Below, piece by piece: positions 36,884-44,739 of a stretch of 64,000 bases of DNA. The notes below the pieces were generated by a model. That model saw only the letters and a list, made by a program, of their open reading frames with translations. It was not told the origin of the DNA and ran no database searches. Position numbers and translations under genes: made by a program. The stretch comes from Sphingobacteriaceae bacterium (GTDB lineage Bacteria; Bacteroidota; Bacteroidia; Sphingobacteriales; Sphingobacteriaceae), in contig CANKAT010000005.1 of NCBI GenBank assembly GCA_947479815.1, positions 1 to 64,000 of the forward strand. Direction: 5' to 3'. How positions within the stretch are numbered: position 1 is the stretch's first letter; each line of letters opens with the position of its first letter.

Positions 36884-37708
36884 ATGGCAAAAACCAAGAT
36901 TCTTTTTATTACGCATGAGATGTCGCCTTTCCTAGAATTAACCAAAATTTCTGAGATTACGCGTCACCTGCCACAGGCGATGCAGGACAAAGGGTTCGAA
37001 ATACGTATCCTGATGCCCCGCTTCGGAAATATTAACGAACGTCGTAACAGGCTTCATGAAGTAATTCGACTTTCGGGCATGAACATTATCATTAACGACA
37101 ATGATAATCCTCTGATAATCAAGGTTGCTTCAATCCCTTCAGCTCGTATGCAAGTTTATTTCCTTGATAATGAGGAATATTTTCAAAGAAAACATGTCTT
37201 TGCAGACAATAGCAACAAGTTTTATGAAGATAATGACGAACGTACAATATTCTTCTGTAAGGGCGCTCTTGAAACAGTCAAAAAATTAGGCTGGTCTCCA
37301 GAAATTGTTCATTGCCATGGCTGGATGAGTGCATTAGTGCCTGCTTATTTAAAAACTATATACAAAGACGATCCAACTTTCAAAAACTCTAAAGTTGTGT
37401 ATTCTGTTTACGATGACCATTTCCAGAACTCATTAAATTCTGATTTTGCAAAAAAAGCAATTATGAATGGGATGAATGCTGAACATACTCAAATGTATTC
37501 AGATGCTACCAATACAGCTCTTAACCTAGGTGCAATTTCGTACTCAGATGCAGTTGTTTATGCTAGTGAGAACATCAATGAGGAAGTGTTAAAGTTTGTT
37601 AAAAAAGGCAATAAACCAACCCTGGAGTTCAATTCTACTTCAGATTACGAAAATTATTACAACCTTTACGAAGAAATAGTTAGCGAAGAACTTATTTCAT
37701 TAGTGTAA
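36884..37708 (+). CDS. Glycogen/starch synthase catalytic-domain-like protein (N-terminal half only)
   Basis: A 274-residue protein that matches only the N-terminal (GT5) lobe of glycogen synthase: KILFITHEMSPFLELTKISEI at the start, IRILMPRFGNINERR near 44 and the conserved HCHGWMSAL near 143. The C-terminal ADP-glucose-binding lobe is missing, and a stop codon comes in normal sequence with no frameshift remnant. Such half-length proteins occur in related genomes beside panC, so this is probably the native form. Without the second lobe, ordinary glycogen synthesis is doubtful. I chose ATG 36884; an upstream in-frame ATG is weaker. Confidence 0.8.
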   Translation: MAKTKILFITHEMSPFLELTKISEITRHLPQAMQDKGFEIRILMPRFGNINERRNRLHEVIRLSGMNIIINDNDNPLIIKVASIPSARMQVYFLDNEEYFQRKHVFADNSNKFYEDNDERTIFFCKGALETVKKLGWSPEIVHCHGWMSALVPAYLKTIYKDDPTFKNSKVVYSVYDDHFQNSLNSDFAKKAIMNGMNAEHTQMYSDATNTALNLGAISYSDAVVYASENINEEVLKFVKKGNKPTLEFNSTSDYENYYNLYEEIVSEELISLV

Positions 37709-37808
37709 ATGAATAAGCAAATGACCTGAACCACTTGACAGGATTAAGATTAGTCAGGAGTGAATTAATGGTAGAGTCATGGGGCTTTTAAAAAAAAATG
37801 TAATACAG

Positions 37809-39191
37809 ATGAAATTATACAAACTAGACTTATTAACGCTGTTGATAAGTCTTTTTATTTTAAGCGGCTGTCAGGAAACAGAAACAATTGGGCTTGATGT
37901 TGACCCTGCAACAGAGATTAAAGGAAATTTAATAGACACCATTACAGTTATTTCATCAACTGTAGCTGAAGATACCATCATTACCAATACCCTAGAACAG
38001 TATCCCCTTGGATATCTGAATGACCCAACAATGGGTAAAACTACAGCAAACATTGCATTATCTTTGACACTTGACCCTCCGGGGCTTACATTTGGCACAA
38101 ACCCTGTATTAGACTCAGCCGTATTAGTTTTATATTATGGTAAGGAATTCCATGGCGATAGTACCTCAAAATTCCAAGTTGAAGTTCATCAGCTGAATGA
38201 GGCATTAACTGAGTCAACTCCGTATTATAATACAAAGCCAGTAACCTATTCTAGTTCCATTCTTGGTAGTAAATCTTTAAGATTCAATATAAAGGATAGT
38301 GTAAGAGTAACTGAATTGGTTTCTGGTAAACCAGATGTACAAAAAGCAAAAGCACCTCATATTCGTATTGCCTTAGATCCAAACTTCATTACCAATAACT
38401 TTGTGAAGGCCCCTACAACAGTTCTGGCTAGTGATTTAGAATTTAATAAATCAATAAAAGGACTTTATCTCACAGTTAATAAAGCTCAAACCACTGGTGC
38501 CGGGGGAATAACATTTTTAAATCTAACAGACTCAAGCCGACTAGAAGTTTACTTTAAAAGTGAGAATGGTGCATTGATTGATACCACACTTCACAAATTT
38601 CCAATTAAGAATAGTGCAGCACCGGTAATTGCTGACTTTAAGCATGATTATACTGGCACGAATATTCAAACACAGCTTAGTAACCCAAACACCAAATTTG
38701 ACTTAACTTATGTTCAAGGTCTAGCCGGACTTCGTACACGAATTCGTTTCCCTTATCTTGAAAGGTTAAAAAGCCTAGGCAATATTACAATAAATAAGGC
38801 TGAGCTTGTCGTGTCTGTTGTAGGCGGGATGGACAAATTTGAGCCTGCACAAAGATTATTACTTTACCAGAACGACATTGCAAGCCAAAGGCAATTTATT
38901 CCAGATTTTAGCACTAATCCTGTGTTTTCAATGACTGACTTTGATTTTGGTGGTTATTACGACAAAACAAATAAGCGATATAAGTTTGTCATTACAACCT
39001 ATATTCAAGATATCTTAAAGGGTAAATTAAAGCAATACGATACATTCATTGCTCCAATCAACTTGAATTTTAACCGTCAACAAGGTCCTGTTTCATCAGG
39101 TACAACTGCTACCAGTGCTGTTATTGGTAGCGGCAAGGCAGGTGTTAGTTATAAAATGAAACTGAATATCATTTACAGCAAGATTAAATAA
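37809..39191 (+). CDS. DUF4270 family lipoprotein
   Basis: A 460-residue exported protein. Signal peptide and lipobox (LFILSGC, Cys near residue 21) are followed by a large beta-rich region with repeated TI.SS.VAEDTI and LDSAVLVLYYG segments typical of DUF4270. The role is unknown; the family is a common Bacteroidota surface lipoprotein. I chose ATG 37809 because the upstream start adds 10 residues before the signal peptide. It follows the glycogen-synthase-like gene by 100 bases and ends at a terminator. Confidence 0.85.
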   Translation: MKLYKLDLLTLLISLFILSGCQETETIGLDVDPATEIKGNLIDTITVISSTVAEDTIITNTLEQYPLGYLNDPTMGKTTANIALSLTLDPPGLTFGTNPVLDSAVLVLYYGKEFHGDSTSKFQVEVHQLNEALTESTPYYNTKPVTYSSSILGSKSLRFNIKDSVRVTELVSGKPDVQKAKAPHIRIALDPNFITNNFVKAPTTVLASDLEFNKSIKGLYLTVNKAQTTGAGGITFLNLTDSSRLEVYFKSENGALIDTTLHKFPIKNSAAPVIADFKHDYTGTNIQTQLSNPNTKFDLTYVQGLAGLRTRIRFPYLERLKSLGNITINKAELVVSVVGGMDKFEPAQRLLLYQNDIASQRQFIPDFSTNPVFSMTDFDFGGYYDKTNKRYKFVITTYIQDILKGKLKQYDTFIAPINLNFNRQQGPVSSGTTATSAVIGSGKAGVSYKMKLNIIYSKIK

Positions 39192-39214
39192 GATTAATAT
39201 TCTAAAAAATAATT

Positions 39215-39246
39215 TCAAATGCACCAAATAAGTGCATTTTTTATTT
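39215..39246 (+). terminator. Terminator of the DUF4270 gene
   Basis: AAATGCAC (39217-39224) and GTGCATTT (39232-39239) form an 8-bp stem followed by T-rich DNA. Confidence 0.75.
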
Positions 39247-39372
39247 AATTAACAGCCAAAATTCATTCTTCGAATTAAATAAAAGCTGTTAGGCTTGTAA
39301 ATCCTCTATTCAACAAAATCATTATTTAGTTTGACTTTACACGTTAATTAAAATTATTTTAAAAAAAATTTT

Positions 39373-39414
39373 TAACTAATTTATTAGTCGTAAAATTGAC
39401 TAATAAATTAGTTA
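39373..39414 (+). promoter_or_regulatory. Double dyad operator, copy 1
   Basis: TAACTAATTTATTAGTC (39373-39389) and GACTAATAAATTAGTTA (39398-39414) are perfect inverted complements around an 8-base spacer. Each arm is itself a small dyad with ACTAAT.. and ..ATTAGT. This is what two adjacent sites for a dimeric BlaI/MecI-type repressor would look like. It lies right before the ATG of the dead blaI copy. Confidence 0.75.
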
Positions 39415-39416
39415 AA

Positions 39417-39606
39417 ATGAAAAAAATTTAGACAAGCTGATTAGCAAATAATGCAGGTAAATGGTCACTCAAAGCTGGTGGCTATGTCAAAGACATCCCT
39501 CTATTACTGGATGAACCCAAACCTCATACTAATACTGTAACAACCTAGCTTCAGATATTGATAGAAAAAGGATTTGGAATTGCTATTAAAAGGAACTGAA
39601 AAATAA
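39417..39606 (+). pseudogene. Decayed copy of the blaI-family regulator gene
   Basis: This stretch aligns with the intact blaI gene at 43842-44219. It has ATGAAAAAA, then a +1 shift near codon 4 that is offset by a -1 shift before the shared TGGTCACT, an in-frame TAG in the region matching ACCTTACTT of the intact gene, and a 167-bp internal deletion. The deletion joins at GGATTT, which occurs on both sides of the missing part in the intact copy. The remaining tail matches the end of the intact gene with further changes. It cannot make a functional protein. Confidence 0.9.
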
Positions 39607-39869
39607 GCTTATTTGCCTGCTTAAAGTAGATGAGCTCATAGCAAAAGCTTATTGCCATAAAGTATTTACTTAAGTTTAACTATTCTTTAAACCATTTTTG
39701 GTTAGATTTGTCCAATTAACCAGCTTGCAATTAATATTCCAACTATTTAATAACCTTTTATCAAAAAAAATCAAACTAATAGGCGTTCTGTTATTGTTTT
39801 ATATACCAGATGCATCTAAACAGAGTTGTTTATTAAATCAAAGATTATACATCATTAAAATAGAATAAA
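39607..39869. other. AT-rich gap without a gene
   Basis: No reading frame, hairpin terminator or clear promoter is visible. One half-site ACTAAT occurs near 39775 but no full dyad, so there is no sign that the blaI operator controls the following gene directly. Confidence 0.5.
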
Positions 39870-40784
39870 ATGAGAGCCAACATTTTAAAATTTACAAAAA
39901 TCGCCTTGAACACTTTTTGTTTTATGGTTTCATCATTAACGGTAATACAAGCTCAAAAATTAAATGATGTTCAAGACGTTAGCGTTTGGGCATCAGGTGT
40001 GAAAGTTGATGGAAAGCATAACGAGTGGGAAAACAACTTTAAAGCAATGAACAAAAGTACAAACTTGACGTATACCCTTGCTAACGATGCGAAGAACTTA
40101 TACTTAGCAATTCAATCAAAAGATGTGACCAATAATAGTAAAATTTTGTTAGGTGGCATTAGCTTAACGGTCAATCCATCAGGTAAAAAAAATGATAAGG
40201 AAGGCTTTAAAGTTATTTATCCGGTAGTTGCCAGACGCAGACCAGGTGGTGCACCAGGTGGTGGAAGTGGTGGACCTACAGCGGTTAGAGTACAGGGTGG
40301 CCCTGGTGGTTTTAGCCGTTTCCAAGATATGAGTCCGATGCAGAGAGATTCCATGCAAAGGGCCATAGCCAGAACGCAATTAGGCGGTGCCAAAGAGATT
40401 AAAGTTTTTGGTTTTAAAGATATTCCGGATAGCTTGATTTCAATTTATAATGAATACAGTATTAAAACGATTGCATCAATCAGTGATGAGGGAGTTTTTA
40501 TGTATGAACTTTCCATTCCATTAGAATTATTAGAAATGTCGGCTGATAAGCCTAAAGAGTTCTCATACAACATTAAGCTTAATGGCTTACAAATCAATTT
40601 TGGAGGTTTGGCCGGCGGGGCGAGACCCGGTGGTGGTGGTGGTGAAGGAGCTCCGATGGTACGAGTTGAAGTCGCAGGTGGTGGAGGTGGCGGAATGGGA
40701 GGCGGAATGGGAGGTTTTAACTTCCAAGATTTAATCACTCCGACAGATTTTTGGGGTAAATATATTCTAACTAAAGAAAATTAG
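39870..40784 (+). CDS. Secreted glycine-rich protein with CBM9-like N-terminal domain
   Basis: A 304-residue exported protein: signal peptide (cleavage likely after VIQA, residue 28), then a beta-rich region whose VDGKHNEWENNF, TYTLANDAKNLYLAIQ and LTVNPSGKKNDKEG segments resemble CBM9/DOMON-like domains seen in Bacteroidota. Two glycine-rich stretches follow: RPGGAPGGGSGGP near residue 127 and a longer one near 250-282 rich in GGG and GGM. It precedes the barrel protein by 18 bases, so the two likely work together at the outer membrane. Function unknown. Confidence 0.75.
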   Translation: MRANILKFTKIALNTFCFMVSSLTVIQAQKLNDVQDVSVWASGVKVDGKHNEWENNFKAMNKSTNLTYTLANDAKNLYLAIQSKDVTNNSKILLGGISLTVNPSGKKNDKEGFKVIYPVVARRRPGGAPGGGSGGPTAVRVQGGPGGFSRFQDMSPMQRDSMQRAIARTQLGGAKEIKVFGFKDIPDSLISIYNEYSIKTIASISDEGVFMYELSIPLELLEMSADKPKEFSYNIKLNGLQINFGGLAGGARPGGGGGEGAPMVRVEVAGGGGGGMGGGMGGFNFQDLITPTDFWGKYILTKEN

Positions 40785-40802
40785 AATTTCTCATCAAGAA
40801 TT

Positions 40803-43676
40803 ATGAATTTAAAAACTAGATCGGCGTATCTGTTGCGCAAAAAATATGCTAAAATTTTTCTGTTTACATTAATTTTTAGCCTTACAATTGCTCAGCTTTT
40901 TGCGCAAACCACACCGAAACCACCAGCTACATCGACTCAGCCCATTCCGTTGAGACAAGTATCGGGTGTAGTTAAAGATTCGCTGGATCAAACCGTTATT
41001 GGTGCAACGGTAACTTTAACATCTACCGCAGACACGCTTAAAACTTCAACCAACGAAGACGGGATTTTTATTTTCAAAAATGTAAAATCCTGGGTTTTTA
41101 AAGTTCAGGTAACTTCTTTGGGCCATGTTAGAAAGGTAATTTCCGGCAAATACAATGATGCTACCGCCCGAATTACCTTAGACCCAATCATCTTAAAAAA
41201 TGATGAGAAAGTATTAAGCGAGGTCATTATTAATGGTACCCCATCTATTGTATATAAAACAGATACTGTAGAGTATCGGGCCAGTGATTATGTGGTAAGG
41301 AAAGGTGCTACTGTTGATGAGCTATTGCAAAAAATGGAAGGTGTTCAAGTGGGCAATGATGGTTCGGTAACTGTAAATGGAACAGCTATAGCCAGAGCAC
41401 GATTAAATGGCAAAGATATTTATGGTGGCGATGTGGCTACCGCGGTTCAAAATTTACCTGCAGAAATTGTCGATAAAGTACAAATGGTTGACGATTATGG
41501 AAATACTGCTGCCAGAACCGGGGTTAAAGATGGCGATCCAACCAAAGTATTGAATATTACAACGAGACAAGATAAATCTGTTGGTAATTTGGCAAGGTTA
41601 AACGGAGGTATTGGAACGCTCGATCAATATGAAGGTAGTGCAAACTTAACCCGTATCAATAAGAATCAAACCATCACCGTTAATACAACTTTACTCAAAA
41701 CTCCAAACGGAATTGCAGGTCAAAATGCGAGTATTGGCCGTTTGGGTGGAGCCTCTAACCGGGGTGGAAGAAGTGGAGCAGGCGTTGGAGGAGGCGGTGG
41801 TGGAAGTGCAACAGGCGGCACCAACTTAAGAACTGCACCTGCATTTACCTACCGGGATAAATTCGGTAAAAAGATTGATTTTTTGGCTAATTATAATTTT
41901 AATTACACCGATAATACCACTCAAACTATTAGCAGATCGCAAGCAATCAGTACTTTAGGAACAACTGATTCTAACCGAGATGCTAATATTGAATCCAATA
42001 ATAAAACACATACCATTGGTTTTGAAATAGAATATGCCATTGATAGTGCCAATTATATTCAGTTTTCTCCTAACCTGAATTTTGTCAATTCGACAAGTTC
42101 CAACAAGTCAACGAACTTTCAAAAAGGCTTAATCAATCAGGATCAAATTAATAACAACAACAATAGCAGTACACGTCCAAACATTGGCGGAACGGTTGCT
42201 TATCAACACATTTTTAAAACTCCTTCACGAACTTTCTCTGCCGAAGCTACCATTAGGCAACAACAAAATAACAATGAGGATGAACAATTAAATCTTTTCA
42301 ATTATAGAAATGTTAATCAATTGTTCTTAGGTGATTCTATTCTTAATCGCCTAATTGATGTCAGAAACCTTCAAAAAAGTACCCGTGGTAGTTTAACTTA
42401 TACAGAACCTTTGGGGAAATTATCTCGATTAGAATTTAATACGAATTTAGAAAACAGAGGCTATACTAATAGTCGGCAAACTAGTGATATTCAAGCTAAT
42501 GGAAATTTATCCCTCTTAGATACTTACAGTAATGTGTTTAACTATTCCTTCACTCAATACCGAAATTCTATTAATTACAAATATGGCAATAATACCAGTT
42601 TATTTAATTTCTCTTTGGGTGTAACCGGTGTTAATACTTCTTTAGTAGGAAGCAGTACTAGTGTTGCCTCTAGAATTGATAAACAAAATTTTAGAATTAT
42701 ACCCATTGCTCGTGTTCAATTAAGACTTTCGAGTACGCACAGAGCTTCATTGAACTATAATGGCAGAGCTATTGAGCCCTTGTTTAACCAAATTCAACCT
42801 GTAAAAGACGTTTCAAATCCACAAAATGTCATTGTGGGTAATCCCGATTTGAATGTTGCATTTGCACACAGTGTAAATGCTCAGTATAGCAATTACATTG
42901 CTAATTCAAGAATTAACTATGAATTAAGACTAGGCTCTTCGTTTACAGAAAACCAGGTAGTCAATAATGTTGTTGAGATTAGAGATCCTGCTGCTTTTGG
43001 TATCTTTAAAAATGAAACGCGGTACGTAAATTTAAATGGTAGCAATAGCACTATTGGCGACTATTCTATTTCAAAGCAATTAAGCGATAGAAGATATAGC
43101 CTTAATTTTTTTGGAAATGTTATCAACTCAAACCGTGTTTCGATGAGTAATAACCAGATCAACAGCTCAAAAACTTGGGGTTTTAAGCAAAGTTTTGGTC
43201 CGCGAATGACTCCTAAACCTTGGTTTGACATAAATCCATTCGTTTCATACGATTTTAATAAAATAGATTTTTCTTTAGCCCGCTCTAGAGATGTTATTCA
43301 AAAAATTTGGGCATTGAGTGTAGATGGGAATATTTACTTTGCCAAGAAATACCAATTTGGCTATGCAATAAGTAAAAATTATGTAAGTGGTATTGGTAAT
43401 AATATAACAAATAACCCTTTCATTATTAACTCTATGTTGCAAGTGCGGGTGTTTAAAAATAAAGGCTCTTTGCAATTAAGAGCCTACGATTTGTTGAACC
43501 AAAACAACTTCATCAACAGAACGCAAAATGATTTAGGATTTACAGAGACTTTAACTAATCCGAACAGCCGTTATGTAATGCTTAACTTAAGTATGAATTT
43601 ACAAAAATGGACAGGCGCTGTGGGCAATAATAACAGACCTCTCATTAGAAGAGGTGATGGCAGCTTTGTGAACTAA
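40803..43676 (+). CDS. Outer-membrane beta-barrel protein with CarboxypepD_reg and plug-like domains
   Basis: A 957-residue TonB-receptor-like protein. It has a signal peptide (about residues 1-36), a CarboxypepD_reg-like domain (VSGVVKDSLDQTVIGATVTL near 59, through about 140), a plug-like region with TVDELLQKMEGVQVGNDGSVTVNGT, then a barrel with many paired aromatic/Asn-rich strands (OMP_b-brl_3 type). Residues about 315-345 form a glycine-rich insert (GAGVGGGGGGSATGG) that echoes its partner protein. It probably imports or exports a substrate with help of the upstream gene product, but which substrate is unknown. Confidence 0.82.
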   Translation: MNLKTRSAYLLRKKYAKIFLFTLIFSLTIAQLFAQTTPKPPATSTQPIPLRQVSGVVKDSLDQTVIGATVTLTSTADTLKTSTNEDGIFIFKNVKSWVFKVQVTSLGHVRKVISGKYNDATARITLDPIILKNDEKVLSEVIINGTPSIVYKTDTVEYRASDYVVRKGATVDELLQKMEGVQVGNDGSVTVNGTAIARARLNGKDIYGGDVATAVQNLPAEIVDKVQMVDDYGNTAARTGVKDGDPTKVLNITTRQDKSVGNLARLNGGIGTLDQYEGSANLTRINKNQTITVNTTLLKTPNGIAGQNASIGRLGGASNRGGRSGAGVGGGGGGSATGGTNLRTAPAFTYRDKFGKKIDFLANYNFNYTDNTTQTISRSQAISTLGTTDSNRDANIESNNKTHTIGFEIEYAIDSANYIQFSPNLNFVNSTSSNKSTNFQKGLINQDQINNNNNSSTRPNIGGTVAYQHIFKTPSRTFSAEATIRQQQNNNEDEQLNLFNYRNVNQLFLGDSILNRLIDVRNLQKSTRGSLTYTEPLGKLSRLEFNTNLENRGYTNSRQTSDIQANGNLSLLDTYSNVFNYSFTQYRNSINYKYGNNTSLFNFSLGVTGVNTSLVGSSTSVASRIDKQNFRIIPIARVQLRLSSTHRASLNYNGRAIEPLFNQIQPVKDVSNPQNVIVGNPDLNVAFAHSVNAQYSNYIANSRINYELRLGSSFTENQVVNNVVEIRDPAAFGIFKNETRYVNLNGSNSTIGDYSISKQLSDRRYSLNFFGNVINSNRVSMSNNQINSSKTWGFKQSFGPRMTPKPWFDINPFVSYDFNKIDFSLARSRDVIQKIWALSVDGNIYFAKKYQFGYAISKNYVSGIGNNITNNPFIINSMLQVRVFKNKGSLQLRAYDLLNQNNFINRTQNDLGFTETLTNPNSRYVMLNLSMNLQKWTGAVGNNNRPLIRRGDGSFVN

Positions 43677-43797
43677 ACATCAGAGACCCAGATTATGATC
43701 AGATTAAGAAGGCTCACCCAACAGATTTAGGCCGTCTATTTTCATTCTTCAACCTGCATTTGTACGCGGTAAAAAAATATTTTCAACTAAATTTTTA

Positions 43798-43839
43798 TAA
43801 CTAAATAATTAGTCGTAATATTGACTAATAAATTAGTTA
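43798..43839 (+). promoter_or_regulatory. Double dyad operator, copy 2
   Basis: TAACTAAATAATTAGTC-like arm (43798-43814) and GACTAATAAATTAGTTA (43823-43839) with the same 8-base spacer. The left arm differs from copy 1 in two positions, the right arm is identical. It lies directly before the intact blaI start, consistent with autorepression. Confidence 0.75.
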
Positions 43840-43841
43840 GA

Positions 43842-44219
43842 ATGAAAAAACTTACACAAGCTGAAGAGCAACTAATGCAGGTACTATGGTCACTTAAAGC
43901 TGGTGGCTATGTCAAAGACATCCTTGAATTACTGGATGAACCCAAACCACATAATAATACTGTAGCAACCTTACTTAAAATCCTGGTAGAAAAAGGATTT
44001 GTAGGGATCAAAAACCCGAATCGAAACAACCTCTATTATCCTCTGGTTACAAAATCTACCTATTCTGAACAAAGCATTGAGGGGCTTACAGAACGATATT
44101 TTGAAGGATCGTACTCCAATGTAGTTTCCTTTCTGGTTGATAAGAAACAAATGTCAATAGAGGATTTGGAATTGCTATTAAAAGAACTCAAGAACAAAAA
44201 ACCTTCTTTGCGTAAATAG
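43842..44219 (+). CDS. BlaI/MecI/CopY family transcriptional repressor
   Basis: A 125-residue winged-helix regulator. The start KKLTQAEEQLMQVLWSLKAGGYVKDIL and the DNA-recognition region NNTVATLLKILVEKGFVGI are typical of BlaI/MecI, and the C-terminal helices near SVEGLTERYFEGSYSNVVSFLV form the dimer part. I chose the ATG at 43842; an in-frame TTG at 43821 would put the operator inside the gene. The usual partner, a BlaR1/M56 protease sensor gene, is not next to it, and panD follows 66 bases later. The operator just upstream suggests autoregulation. Confidence 0.9.
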   Translation: MKKLTQAEEQLMQVLWSLKAGGYVKDILELLDEPKPHNNTVATLLKILVEKGFVGIKNPNRNNLYYPLVTKSTYSEQSIEGLTERYFEGSYSNVVSFLVDKKQMSIEDLELLLKELKNKKPSLRK

Positions 44220-44273
44220 TGAAATCTATACTAAATGAGCCATGTTAACTCAATTAGATTCCATCCAATATAT

Positions 44274-44281
44274 TAACTTTG
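44274..44281 (+). promoter_or_regulatory. -7 element right before panD
   Basis: TAACTTTG ends four bases before the panD ATG. If used, the transcript would begin at or near the start codon and be leaderless. No good -33 TTG is seen. Confidence 0.5.
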
Positions 44282-44285
44282 CACC

Positions 44286-44636
44286 ATGCAAGTTCATATT
44301 TTAAAATCAAAAATTCACAGAGTCAAAGTAACTGATGCAGATTTAAATTATATAGGTAGTATTACCATAGATGAAGATTTAATGGATGCTGCAAATTTAT
44401 TGCATGGTGAGAAAGTACAGATAGTAAATAATAATAATGGCGAGCGATTTGAAACCTATACTATTCCAGGAAAAAGAGGAAGCGGAGAAATAGTTTTAAA
44501 TGGAGCAGCAGCAAGAAGAGTGCTGCGTGGCGACGTCATTATTATCATTGCCTATGCAATTATGGATATCGAAGAGGCTAGAAACTTTAAGCCAGCCCTT
44601 GTGTTCCCAAATGAAGAAACCAACAAACTGAATTAA
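44286..44636 (+). CDS. panD: Aspartate 1-decarboxylase
   Basis: A 116-residue pyruvoyl enzyme that makes beta-alanine from aspartate for pantothenate. The start [29 protein letters not shown] matches the family, with the self-cleavage Gly24-Ser25 site in IGSITID that yields the pyruvoyl group. The rest, including NGAAARRV, is normal. panC lies 7.5 kb away on the opposite strand. The start codon is 4 bases after a -7-like TAACTTTG. Confidence 0.95.
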   Translation: MQVHILKSKIHRVKVTDADLNYIGSITIDEDLMDAANLLHGEKVQIVNNNNGERFETYTIPGKRGSGEIVLNGAAARRVLRGDVIIIIAYAIMDIEEARNFKPALVFPNEETNKLN

Positions 44637-44739
44637 AGAGGCATTTGCGATATTCGGTTATATGGGTGATTTCTACTCGGTTTAGTATTAGGTTTACATA
44701 TAGCTTTAAATATCGTTTAAAGGAGCTGAAATAAGCTTT

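Noticed and set aside
36884-37708. Frameshift truncation of a full glycogen synthase
   Set aside because: The downstream DNA shows no second GT lobe in any frame before the DUF4270 gene.
39192-39869. Insertion sequence between DUF4270 and the secreted protein gene
   Set aside because: No transposase remnant or terminal inverted repeat; the only recognisable content is the blaI pseudogene and its operator.
40445-40738. Proline-rich frame antisense to the Gly-rich protein gene
   Set aside because: Poly-Pro simply mirrors the GGT-rich triplets on the other strand.
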